Source of the DNA: Patiria miniata
Lineage: Eukaryota > Echinodermata > Asteroidea > Valvatida > Asterinidae
DNA: 64,000 nt
Assembly: GCF_015706575.1 (NCBI RefSeq)
Contig: NW_024037047.1
Location: 8,808,632 to 8,872,631 of the forward strand
Direction: 5' to 3'
Below the pieces are notes generated by a model. It made no database searches. It saw only the letters and a list, made by a program, of their open reading frames with translations, and was not told the origin of the DNA. A program made the translations under genes and the position numbers. The stretch's first letter is position 1; every line of letters starts with the position of its first letter. Shown here piece after piece: positions 36,816 through 46,560 of this stretch.

Positions 36816-38216
36816 GTGAGAGTAATGTGTTGTTATGAATTCATACATTATTGATAAGGAAAAATAGTAAAAACGGCCCTCTTAAAGGGAAAATACAACA
36901 TTTGCAAACATCAAAAAATAAAACTACCAAATCATTTTGAAATACCTTGCTGGACTGTGAGTGAATGACAGTGTAAAGCATCCTGTAAAATAATGGCACC
37001 TGGTATACTGTCATTTTCAAGAAAATCGGCCGATCAGCGTTGGAAAAAAACGGGTTTTTTTCAAATACTGGCCCCAGTTGACCATCGCACTTGTTTGCAA
37101 TCGATTACACACCTATGAACGGGTACAAGCCAGCTAGACTGGTTCCCTGACCTTACAATTCCCCAATATATGTAAACTGCTCTGTTTCTTCTTAAATGGA
37201 GTCAGGGAACCAGACTACAGAAAAATGATTGTTTTTCTTGGTTTTTATAGAATTTAGGAACCCAAAACCTCCAAAAAGTCAGTGTAACTGTATTTGCTAT
37301 ATATTCCCAACCCCCCAATTCCATCCATTTCTGAAAATTACACCAAAAACTAATGAACGGCGACACAAAAAAGTTTTGTCCTGAAAAAATCACAGCAATC
37401 GCATCAAATAATACCTCATTGTTTTATTTGTTTATAGATAAAATTGACAAAAAGGAAAAGAAAAAGACAAGAGCATGTCCTCAAAGACATGTAAGCAGAG
37501 GATGAGAGACTACAGGAAAGTAAGTATAATATGTGCACTTGCATCAGAGCAACTAGTCCTGCACACACAAGTGCAAATGCACAAGTCAGTGCACCAACCA
37601 AGATAAGATGCCGCTGCTGAAGGAACTGCAAGACGAATATGTGCAGTTGCATCAGAGCAACTAGTCCTGCACACGCAAGTGCAAATGCACAAGTCAGTGC
37701 ACCAACCAAGTAAGATGCCACTGCTAAACTCATTAAATCGTGACGTAATAAACAGGACTCGCGTATGCTACTCTGCATCGGGAGTCCTGTTTATTACATC
37801 ACGATTTACTGTGTTTTGTTTGCTGCCCGCAACGACGACTTTTACACAAATTGCACGTTCGGGTCGAAACAGGCATGACAGGACTTGAAAAACAGCTCTC
37901 AAAAGTACCTTTTGTACTCATTGCATGACAGAAACAATAGTCGTTTTTATTTCATCACACCTTAGGCTACATATACCCGAAAAATGACGGAAATGTCTTC
38001 GAGCATTCCACAACCTCTTTAAGAAAGCTACCAGTTTCACACACCATTTTGGACCTCTGCGGGGAGTCATTAAAGGGAACTGCATCCTGGAATGAGCCCA
38101 ATTGGGCTTCAAAAACTACAAAATATTTAAAAGTAGAAAAAAAGTCACACAACTATCATTTGAAAAAAACTGGGAGTTTTGTGTTATGTGTGGGAGATCG
38201 ATTTAGAGGTTCACTT

Positions 38217-38804
38217 TTGCGAACGCAAACGCTACCCTCCTCACACATCCCAAGCCAGATGCTCCGCTGAGCGTCATGACGGATGCTTCAAATATTGCAG
38301 TAGGAGCTGTTCTTCAACAAGGGGTAGATGATTCACGGCAGCTGATCTCATTCTTCTCCAAAAAGCTCCAACCAGCCGAAACGCTCTACAGCACCTTTGG
38401 ACGAGAACTCTTAGCTGTGTATCTGGACATTCGCCATTTTCGTCACTCGCTCAAGGGTCGAGAGTTTCACGTGCTCACTGATCACAAGCCCCTCACATAT
38501 GCTCAGTCAGCATCAATGGACAGACATTCCCCACGTGAGATTCGCCATCATGATTTTGTTTCACAATTCACTTGTGACATCAGATACGTCAAAGGTGGTG
38601 ACAACCCTGCCGCGGACGCTCTTTCGCGTATCGAGCTCAACTCCCTCAGCCCAGAGCAGTCCCACACACTCCTCAATTTCAACAAAATGGCTGACCTACA
38701 ACGACAGTGTGACGAACTCCAACAACTTCGTCATTGGCCTAAACGCTATGTTACATTCGCTCGTTAATTGCCACACACTCACTGGGGGGGGGGGGGGGGG
38801 CTCC
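38217..38804 (+). pseudogene. Ty3/gypsy RNase H fragment plus poly-G (unit copy 8)
   Basis: Frame open for 163 codons from the ATG at 38276, acidic residues intact; G tract of 17 bases. This is the last RNase H fragment, and its LTR-like segment is the target of the Mag-like insertion. Confidence 0.78.
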
Positions 38805-38909
38805 TGTAGCGTTTTCAGATGATCAATTCTTAATTATCAATTCATCTTAATTTTTAGTTAATTATCACACTTTAATTATCAATGTTCCTTTTGAACTTTT
38901 TAATGATTA

Positions 38910-38914
38910 ATTCT
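38910..38914. other. Target site duplication, left copy
   Basis: ATTCT immediately before the 5' LTR, repeated at 43870-43874. Other array units read AATGATTAATTCTCCTGAATG without interruption, which confirms the empty site and the 5-bp duplication. Confidence 0.95.
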
Positions 38915-39096
38915 TGTAATGTATTGTGCATGACCGGAACTGTATGTTGGAACTATATCACTTATGCGCCCATTGATAATCAACTCAGTTATGACGTCAG
39001 GTCACGTGAGCATAATAAATCACCTTTCCAATATGGCAGCCCCCAGTATCATTGTTGACGTTATTTCCCCGGAATAACCCACGTAAATACATGACA
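38915..39096 (+). mobile_element. 5' LTR of Mag-like Ty3/gypsy element
   Basis: 182 bp, starting TGTAATG and ending CATGACA (5'-TG...CA-3'). It looks identical to the 3' LTR at 43688-43869 over its full length. It carries AATAAA (39014-39019) and the transcription-factor-like sites described separately. Identity of the two LTRs implies very recent insertion. Confidence 0.95.
38992..39009. promoter_or_regulatory. CRE and E-box palindromes in the LTR
   Basis: A perfect cAMP-response palindrome TGACGTCA (38992-38999) is followed two bases later by TCACGTGA (39002-39009), an extended CACGTG E-box. Both recur in the 3' LTR. By known binding preferences they suggest bZIP and bHLH factor control of the element. 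No TATA box is evident in this short LTR. Confidence 0.5.
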
Positions 39097-39098
39097 AC

Positions 39099-39112
39099 TG
39101 GCGACGAGGATG
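39099..39112 (+). promoter_or_regulatory. Primer binding site, tRNA-Ser(GCU)
   Basis: TGGCGACGAGGATG, two bases after the 5' LTR, is a perfect complement to the 3' end (with CCA) of the animal serine tRNA with GCU anticodon as I recall its sequence. A serine primer is typical of Mag-lineage elements. Confidence 0.8.
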
Positions 39113-39319
39113 AGTTTTACTGTTAACATTTAGCAACAAGAACTTGTCTGTCATTGACTACTTGTAGTTTTCTTCGCCGGGGAGAGCTGCAAAGCAGTGA
39201 TTTTGAGCGGAATTTACGTCTAGTTTTCGCGGCGTTCGGTACGTACATATACACATAGACTTACCGTTGTTAGTTTGCCTACTCGTGTAGCGTACACACG
39301 TACTGTATTTGACTGCAAC

Positions 39320-42300
39320 ATGGCTGGTTCGCTCATAGGCAGAATCGATCCATTCGATCGTACTGAGGAGGATTGGCCGACATATATTGAAAGACTAGAT
39401 CAATATTTTGCCGCAAATGCAATCACTGACGATCGCAAAGTGCCTGCATTTATCAGTCTGATAGGCCCAAAGACTTATGGATTGTTGAAAAATCTGATTG
39501 CTCCTGAAAAGCCAAGTACCAAGTCGTACACAGAATTAGTTGATGTGCTGAGGAAACACCTCGCCCCCAAACCGCTTGTTATCGCAGAGAGGTTTCGCTT
39601 TCACAAGCGTGATCAGCGTGAGGGAGAATCAGTTACTGCATATCTCGCTGAACTTAGACGATTAACAGAATATTGCGAATTTGGGAGTTATCTCAATGAC
39701 GCACTTCGTGATCGCCTAGTGTGTGGTCTGCGGGCTGGCAACATCACTAAACGTCTACTCGCTGAAGCTAAGCTCACACTCAAGAAAGCGATTGAGATAG
39801 CTACAGCTATGGAAGCTGCTGCTAAAGACGCAGTTGAATTTCAACAACAGCTGAAACCAGAGACTTCGGTCCACAAATTCGCAGCCAAACCGCAACCAAC
39901 TTCAACATCGACATGCTATCGCTGTGGGAAATCTGGTCATTCTCCCAACCAGTGTCACTTCAAAGACGCTACGTGTCATGGATGCAACAAGAAAGGTCAC
40001 ATCCGACCAGTCTGCCGCTCGAGTACTAGCCCACAACAGGCTAGTCGCCCACGTAACTCTCGCAAAGGCCGACCACAAGGAGGAAAAGTAAAGGCGAAAC
40101 CCATGAAATCAGTCGAGGAAGCCAGTAGCGACGACGACATTACCTACGTCGGTCGACTCAGAGTCAACAATCTGGATCATCGCAAAGATAGCACGATCTG
40201 GTTGACCCCATCGATTAATGGCACAAATATTCGCATGGAACTTGACACAGGTTCGGCTGTATCTGTAATCTCCAAGGCAGACTACCAGCGACATTTCGCG
40301 AATTCGAAACTCGAGTCAACTCCAGTCAAATTGCAGACCTACACTGGTGAAAAGGTATCACCAGTTGGTTGTCTGCAAGTGGACATCTGCTACCAGGAAC
40401 AACGACACACCGGACTGTTGTATGTTGTTCAACGCGGTGGGCCAGCATTGTTTGGTCGCGATTGGCTCGCCCACTTCAAACTGGACTGGCCGAGCATTTT
40501 CGCCATATCATCTGAGCATCCGCCAGTGAACATGGAGGCTAAGTTACAAGCCTTGTTAGACTCGTATCCTGAACTCTTCAAGGACGAAATTGGGGAACTC
40601 ACAGACATACGAGCAAAATTGACTCTCAAAGATAATGCTCACCCAGTGTTCCTCAAGGCAAGACAAGTGCCATATGCACTGAGACCCCAAGTCGAAGCTG
40701 AGCTCGCCAAGCTTCAACAGCAGAACATTATCTCACCAGTAGAGACTAGTGAATGGGCCACACCCATAGTGCCCGTTCCAAAGAAAAATGGTGGGGTAAG
40801 AATTTGCGGTGACTTCAAAGTGACTGTTAATGCCAACTTGCATGTTGACCATTACCCCTTGCCCAAGATCGACGACGTGTTCGCCACCCTGGCAGGCGGA
40901 CAGCACTTCAGTAAGCTTGACCTCAAACAAGCATACTTACATATGGTAATGGACGAGGAGTCAAGCAAGCTACTCACTCTCAACACTCACAAGGGACTGT
41001 TCAAAATGAATCGACTTGCCTTCGGAGTAGCATCAGCACCCGCAATATGGCAACGGACAATGGAGCAAATCATCCAGGGCATTCCAGGTGTGCAGTGCAT
41101 TCTGGATGATATGCTCATCACCGGTCGCGATAACACAGAACATCTTCGTAATCTGGAGAAAGTTCTATCTGTGTTGCGAGATCGAGGACTGCGTCTCAAC
41201 AAATCCAAGTGCGAGTTCTTCAAGAGCAAGGTAGTCTTCTGTGGTCATGAAATTGATGCACGGGGATTACACAAGACGCAGGACAAGATCAACGCGGTCA
41301 AGAACGCACCCCGACCTACTAATGTTGGGCAGGTTCGTTCCTTCCTCGGACTCATCAACTACTACCACAGATTCTTGCCTAACCTCTCCACTGTTCTGCA
41401 CCCACTTCACCAGCTCTTGGAGAAAAATCACAAATGGGCGTGGTCTACAGAATGTGAGACAGCATTCGAGCAGGCAAAAACTCTAATCACATCTGAGGAA
41501 GTCTTGACCCACTACGACCCAAAGTTGCCAGTAAAATTAGCTTGCGATGCATCACCGTACGGGCTGGGCTCCGTCATGTCCCACGTAATGCCCGACAACA
41601 CGGAGCGACCAATCGCATATGCTTCGCGAACATTGTCATCTGCTGAGCGAAACTACTCGCAAATCGACAAGGAAGCCTTAGCGCTCGTGTGGGGTGTCAA
41701 GAAATTCAACAACTATCTGTGTGGGCGGAAGTTCACATTGGTGACCGATCACCAACCGCTCACGTCAATATTTCATCCCGCTAAGAGCATCCCTGCAACG
41801 ACAGCTTCTCGCATGGTTCGCTACGCTGTATTCCTTGCCAGCTACGACTACGAAATTGAGTACAAGAGTACCACCAAACACTGTAAAGCGGATGGACTTT
41901 CGCGAATGCCACTTCCTGAGGTCAGGGTAGAGCACACTGACCCAGATGATATCCTACACTTGTCGCAATTCGACACATTGCCAGTCACCAGTGCCCAAAT
42001 ACGCAAGGAAACTGCTCGCGATGTCGTACTCGCCAAAGCTTACGAGTACACTATGAAGGGCTGGCCTCACTCCCACGACTCTGAACTGAATCCATTCCAC
42101 GCACGTAGGCATGAACTTTCCGTACACAACGGATGCCTCATGTGGGGATTACGCGTTGTAGTGCCAGCCAAGCTACGCGACAAGGTCCTCATCGAGCTAC
42201 ATGAAGGTCACCTGGGGGTTGTCAAAATGAAAACCCTCGCACGCGGTTACATGTGGTGGCCTGGCATCGACAGTGACATTGAAAAACTTGCCAAAGGTTG

Positions 42301-43300
42301 TTCTGGATGCCAGCTAGTCCAGCACAACCCTAAGTCAGCACCACTTCACACATGGGAATGGCCCATGTCTCCATGGCAACGTATCCACATTGACTATGCT
42401 GGACCGTTCCTCGGTCAAATGTTTTTGATCGTAGTGGATGCACACTCCAAATGGCCAGAAGTGGTAAGCACCAAATCATCCGATTCTTCTCACACCATTG
42501 ATATTCTCAGAGCCATCTTCGCGAGAAATGGAGTTCCGGAGCAACTCGTGAGTGATAACGCACCCCAGTTTACATCTGATGAGTTTCAGATGTTCCTCAA
42601 GCGCAACGGTGTGAAACACATCACATCTGCCCCGTATCATCCCGCAACAAATGGCCTTGCTGAACGGTTTGTGCAGACATTTAAGCAAGCCATGAAATCA
42701 ATGACAGGGGAGAAAGGAACCACATCTGCCAAACTGGCTAGTTTCCTGTTGGCATACAGGAATGCTCCTCACTCTACGACTGGACAGTCCCCCGCTACAC
42801 TGTTCATGGGACGCAACCTTCGTTCGCGATTGGACATTCTGAAACCCAACATTCGCAACCATGTTAGCAGTAAGCAGGTGGATCAAGCAACATCTCACAA
42901 GTCTGCTAGTGTGACCCGAGAGTTTCACATTGGCCAGACAGTCTCTGTTCGCGACTACCGCGGTAAGCAGAAATGGATCCCAGGAGTCATACATGCGCGA
43001 TCTGGTCCACTGTCCTACCAAGTTTGTGTTGGGCCAAACATGATTTGGCGCCGACATGTTGACCAACTCATCGACTCTGACACCGGAAAACCACCTGATC
43101 TGAACACACCACATGATGCAGTCCCAGAGATACTTGTACCAGACCCAGTCATCCCTGCATCATTAACCGCTACGCCAGAACAAGCAGTGCCTAGCGAAAC
43201 ACTCACTCCAGCAGAACCACCCTTGCCAGCAAGCCCAAAAGTAGTGGAACGCCGCTACCCATCTCGCAATCGCAAACCCCCAGATAAACTCAATCTGTGA
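39320..43300 (+). CDS. gag-pol: Gag-Pol polyprotein, Ty3/gypsy (Mag-like) retrotransposon
   Basis: One uninterrupted frame of 1326 codons encodes all retrotransposition functions. I start it at the ATG at 39320 (context CAACATGG); the frame is open 45 bases further upstream but offers no ATG there. Order with approximate residues: gag 1-190; two CCHC zinc knuckles (C199-C212 and C219-C232) that bind RNA; aspartic protease with LDTGS (D309); reverse transcriptase with LDLKQAY (D534) and an ILDDML active site (D596, D597, in place of the commoner YxDD); RNase H with D743, E785, D810 and D858; integrase zinc finger (H961, H964, C994, C997); and integrase core D1025, D1079, E1115 with 35 residues between the last two. 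A basic/Pro-rich tail follows. Gag and Pol are fused with no frameshift or stop between them. All key residues are present, so the element looks competent. Confidence 0.95.
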   Translation: MAGSLIGRIDPFDRTEEDWPTYIERLDQYFAANAITDDRKVPAFISLIGPKTYGLLKNLIAPEKPSTKSYTELVDVLRKHLAPKPLVIAERFRFHKRDQREGESVTAYLAELRRLTEYCEFGSYLNDALRDRLVCGLRAGNITKRLLAEAKLTLKKAIEIATAMEAAAKDAVEFQQQLKPETSVHKFAAKPQPTSTSTCYRCGKSGHSPNQCHFKDATCHGCNKKGHIRPVCRSSTSPQQASRPRNSRKGRPQGGKVKAKPMKSVEEASSDDDITYVGRLRVNNLDHRKDSTIWLTPSINGTNIRMELDTGSAVSVISKADYQRHFANSKLESTPVKLQTYTGEKVSPVGCLQVDICYQEQRHTGLLYVVQRGGPALFGRDWLAHFKLDWPSIFAISSEHPPVNMEAKLQALLDSYPELFKDEIGELTDIRAKLTLKDNAHPVFLKARQVPYALRPQVEAELAKLQQQNIISPVETSEWATPIVPVPKKNGGVRICGDFKVTVNANLHVDHYPLPKIDDVFATLAGGQHFSKLDLKQAYLHMVMDEESSKLLTLNTHKGLFKMNRLAFGVASAPAIWQRTMEQIIQGIPGVQCILDDMLITGRDNTEHLRNLEKVLSVLRDRGLRLNKSKCEFFKSKVVFCGHEIDARGLHKTQDKINAVKNAPRPTNVGQVRSFLGLINYYHRFLPNLSTVLHPLHQLLEKNHKWAWSTECETAFEQAKTLITSEEVLTHYDPKLPVKLACDASPYGLGSVMSHVMPDNTERPIAYASRTLSSAERNYSQIDKEALALVWGVKKFNNYLCGRKFTLVTDHQPLTSIFHPAKSIPATTASRMVRYAVFLASYDYEIEYKSTTKHCKADGLSRMPLPEVRVEHTDPDDILHLSQFDTLPVTSAQIRKETARDVVLAKAYEYTMKGWPHSHDSELNPFHARRHELSVHNGCLMWGLRVVVPAKLRDKVLIELHEGHLGVVKMKTLARGYMWWPGIDSDIEKLAKGCSGCQLVQHNPKSAPLHTWEWPMSPWQRIHIDYAGPFLGQMFLIVVDAHSKWPEVVSTKSSDSSHTIDILRAIFARNGVPEQLVSDNAPQFTSDEFQMFLKRNGVKHITSAPYHPATNGLAERFVQTFKQAMKSMTGEKGTTSAKLASFLLAYRNAPHSTTGQSPATLFMGRNLRSRLDILKPNIRNHVSSKQVDQATSHKSASVTREFHIGQTVSVRDYRGKQKWIPGVIHARSGPLSYQVCVGPNMIWRRHVDQLIDSDTGKPPDLNTPHDAVPEILVPDPVIPASLTATPEQAVPSETLTPAEPPLPASPKVVERRYPSRNRKPPDKLNL

Positions 43301-43677
43301 CTGTCTAAAAGACAAACCGTCTTGAAACACACGTACAACCATTATGTTTAAAAGGTTTAATTCTTAAAGTTGTATTTGCACTTTCTCTATAAGTCTAGAG
43401 ACCAGCATGTTAAGTAGATAGTTTAGAAAAGAGAACAAAAAAAGTGTTGTGTTAAGCGTTTGCAATGAAAAATGAAAATTGCCATTTCATCCAGGATATA
43501 TGCAAAATAGACATTATATTAATGTTTATTATCTCACATATTATGCGGCATTTATTCGCAAAACTTGTTGAACTGCTCAGTGATTACTTGCATCAGCATT
43601 TTTATCAGCCACTTCACAACCTTGTATACAAACATGATATGGAGTTTCCTTAACATTTAAATAATCATCTGAATAGT
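43301..43677 (+). other. 3' untranslated region of the retrotransposon
   Basis: About 380 bp between the gag-pol stop and the polypurine tract. It has short open frames only, no envelope-like gene and no recognisable motif. Confidence 0.6.
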
Positions 43678-43687
43678 GAGGAGGAAG
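43678..43687 (+). promoter_or_regulatory. Polypurine tract
   Basis: GAGGAGGAAG directly abuts the 3' LTR, the normal place and composition for the plus-strand primer. Confidence 0.85.
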
Positions 43688-43869
43688 TGTAATGTATTGT
43701 GCATGACCGGAACTGTATGTTGGAACTATATCACTTATGCGCCCATTGATAATCAACTCAGTTATGACGTCAGGTCACGTGAGCATAATAAATCACCTTT
43801 CCAATATGGCAGCCCCCAGTATCATTGTTGACGTTATTTCCCCGGAATAACCCACGTAAATACATGACA
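43688..43869 (+). mobile_element. 3' LTR of Mag-like Ty3/gypsy element
   Basis: 182 bp and apparently identical to the 5' LTR, including TGACGTCA, CACGTG and AATAAA. It is followed by the second ATTCT (43870-43874), after which the array unit resumes with CCTGAATGC. The whole insertion is 38915-43869, 4955 bp. Confidence 0.95.
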
Positions 43870-45393
43870 ATTCTCCTGAATGCATTACTCGTTTTCCTTG
43901 TATACACATATACCCACACAGTGCCTATGCAATATGTAGTCACTATACTTTTATACAGAGCATTTTTCTGAGACTCAAGGAAACCACGATATGAGTAAGT
44001 TTCCCCATTCTTAAGTATTTCTTATTCCCAAGACTTCCTGTTTCCACCAGTATATAAGTGCTGCTCCAGGCCACTAGCAGTTCCTCACTGTTTCATTTCT
44101 GTTACAATTCCATTTCTATTCTAGTCTATTTCAGTTCACCAAGTTCTCTTTGTCTCAGTTCACTGTAACCAGTTCAATCAATCAATGTGTATTAAAATAT
44201 TGTTGTGGAATAAACAATCATGGTAAACACAGTCCTCAAACAAATTGTGTATCAACCTATCCATTCCCCAACAGTCCTAGACATAACTTGTCACTGAAAT
44301 GTTATCTCTTTAAAATTAAATTGGACAAATTTTGGTTCTCAACTTAGCTATTCAAGAAGCTTAGGATATTGGAATCAGAGAGACATACACTGCACGAAGA
44401 TATCAAAATATAGCAAGATGGTAAATATTAACAGTCTACTTGAAGACAAATGTTGACTGGAACAACTGTTGGAGATAAGGAGACAAAATTCCCAACAGGT
44501 GGGTGATGTGTTTGAAGATACTTATGTCGGGAAATGAAAATATGTGTTATTCATGTTACATGTATTTGGCTATATTTTCAGATGACCACATCGTGCACAG
44601 CACTGAAGAAAGTTGGAATACAAATAACACTTTCTTCTTGAATCATACGTCATCCACAATCAGATGAACCTAATCAAGGAGTGGCCTCCCGGTCGTTGGA
44701 GACAATCTTCACAAGAACAGTTTCAATCACCTAAATCTTAGGCGCCTACTATATATTGAGTATGGGAAATATATGCACTGAGCAAGAGTGTATAAGTGTT
44801 AAATTGTATAATTGTTCAAAATGTATCAAATATTGTATACATTCAAACACATGTATGTTTTACTTTATGCATGTTTTTTTTCTAGATGAGGAGCAATGGA
44901 TGAAAATTGTGGTGTTCACTGAAGTAAATTGCAGAACCTGGAGGAGGACGGCATCGCCGAGGACTATGATGAATATCTCGCTGCTGCTTTCAGCCACCTA
45001 GAAGGAAGAATAACGTTAACAAGTTGACAGAGTCAAGACCCTATGATGTGGTGTTAATCATTGTAAGCGGAACAGCTGTCGGCATGGACACTAGGGAAAG
45101 TGACTGTCATATCAAACCATGCACAGCTGGCCTGAAGACATATACAGGAACGAAAGAGTTAATAATTGGTGAAGCAATCATTCTGTCTGCATAAATTGTT
45201 TTTACGAGAGTCAACTTTATAACTATGATCTCATTTGTATGGTTTACTACACACATGCATTTTGCAGTTTAGAAATGTATTGAGTCAGCACTTCCATCTG
45301 TAATGTAAAATATACAACAGAACAAACTGTGGCATTATTTGGTGATGCTTTTATATGATTGGATTGGATTGGATTTTTTTTGTTTTTTTGCAG

Positions 45394-45489
45394 CCACAAC
45401 GACCATGCCGATGCAAGGGGATATGCGCCAATGGAATGTGCAAGTGTTATAGACTGGATATAAAATGCACACCATCGTGCAAGTGCACA
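45394..45489 (+). pseudogene. CXC exon, third type (C1), 3' truncated
   Basis: Begins like type A (PQRPCRC) but reads KGICANGMCKCYRLDIKCTP and then SCKCT, a third sequence class. After 96 nt it breaks into the intron of the next cassette (ATATGATTGG), with no donor and no ninth cysteine. The missing exon end and most of the intron were deleted, bringing the next CXC exon within 40 bp. A related fragment (TNGMCKCYRLDIKYTLSCKC) recurs at 46088-46153, fused to the decayed 108-bp modules. Confidence 0.65.
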
Positions 45490-45527
45490 TATGATTGGAT
45501 TGGATTGGATTTTTTTTTTTTTGGCAG

Positions 45528-45647
45528 CAACAAAGACCTTGCAGATGCAATGGCATGTGCTCAACCGCCATGTGCAAATGCTACAGAATGAGCATCAAAT
45601 GCAGAAAATCTTGCAAATGCACAGAAGGCGAATGTGCAAATAGGGAG
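45528..45647 (+). CDS. CXC zinc-cluster exon, diverged type B (B8)
   Basis: 120-nt phase 0-0 exon, nine cysteines, starting QQRPCRCNGMCSTAMCKCYR and followed by MSIKC. It has more substitutions than B1-B7, fitting an older terminal unit. The acceptor is TTTTGGCAG. Confidence 0.7.
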
Positions 45648-46162
45648 GTGAGATAAAAGTAATGTGTTGTTATGAATTCATACATTATTCATAAGGAAAA
45701 TAGTAAAAACGGCCCTCTTCAAGGGAAAATACAACATTTGCAAACATCAAAAAATAAAACTACCAAATCGTTTTGAAATACCTTGCTCGACTGTTAGTAA
45801 ATGACAATGTAAAGCATCCTGTAAAATCATGGCACCTGGTATACTGTCATTTTCAAGAAAATCGGCCGATCAGCGTTGGAAAGAAAAATGGCTTTTTTTT
45901 CAAATACTGCCCCCAGTTGACCATCGCACTTGTTTGCAATCGATTACACATCTATGAACGGGTACAAGCCAGCTACACTGGTTCCCTGACCTTACAATTC
46001 CCCAATATATGTAAACTGCTCTGTTTCTTCATAAATGGAGTCAGGGAACCAGACTACAGAAAAATGATTGTTTTTCTTGGTTTATATATGCACCAATGGA
46101 ATGTGCAAGTGTTATAGACTGGATATAAAATACACATTATCGTGCAAGTGCACATCAGCGAC

Positions 46163-46545
46163 ATGTGCAGTTGCATCAGGGCAACTAGTCCTGCACACAC
46201 AAGTGCAAATGCACAAGTCAGTGCACCAACCAAGATAAGATGCCGCTGCTGAAGCAACTGCAAGACGAATATATGCAGTTGCATCAGAGCAACTAGTCCT
46301 GCACACACAAGTTCAAATGCACAATTCAGTGCACCAACCAAGATAAGATGCCGCTGCTGAAGCAACTGCAAGACGAATATGTGCAGTTGCATCAGAGCAA
46401 CTAGTCCTGCACACACAAGTGCAAATGCACAAGTCAGTGCACCAACCAAGATAAGATGCCGCTGCTGAAGGAACCGCAAGACGAATATGTGCAGTTGCAT
46501 CAGAGCAATTAGTCCTGCACACACAAGTGCAAATGCACCAAAAGA
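46163..46545 (+). repeat. 108-bp tandem repeat of decayed CXC modules
   Basis: Copies start at 46163, 46271, 46379 and 46487, exactly 108 bp (36 codons) apart, about 3.5 copies. Each repeats the pattern seen at 10235: CRC, TGA, NCKTNMCSCIRAT in one frame and SCTHKCKCTSQCTNQ in the next. Every copy that reaches these positions shows the same stop and the same one-base loss, so the domain was broken before it was amplified. The minus strand is open for 167 codons with a hydrophobic 36-residue repeat, which I take as a shadow. Confidence 0.7.
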
Positions 46546-46560
46546 GAGATAGATCATAGG

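Larger units (their letters stand above)
7850..46560 (+). repeat. Head-to-tail array of CXC-exon units
   Basis: Near-identical long units repeat on the plus strand. Taking the TGTAGCG that follows the poly-G tract as anchor, copies start at 11516, 15715, 18714, 22909, 27112, 30856, 34606 and 38805, giving unit lengths 4199, 2999, 4195, 4203, 3744, 3750 and 4199. The step of about 457 bp equals one type-B CXC cassette, and the 2999-bp unit has an extra 1.2-kb deletion. A partial unit leads (about 8080-11515). A diverged unit ends the array (38805-46560) and holds a 4955-bp retrotransposon. Units 11516-18713 carry more single-base indels, often in homopolymers, which could be real or a sequencing artefact. 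Confidence 0.9.

Noticed and set aside
39275..39319. Extending gag-pol 15 codons upstream of 39320
   Set aside because: The upstream codon at 39275 is TTG, not ATG; the ATG at 39320 has a good eukaryotic context.
46054..46557. Minus-strand frame of 167 codons with a hydrophobic 36-residue repeat
   Set aside because: It is the reverse strand of the 108-bp decayed CXC modules, whose plus strand has recognisable CXC cysteines. The same antisense frame recurs in every unit with no start or splice logic of its own.
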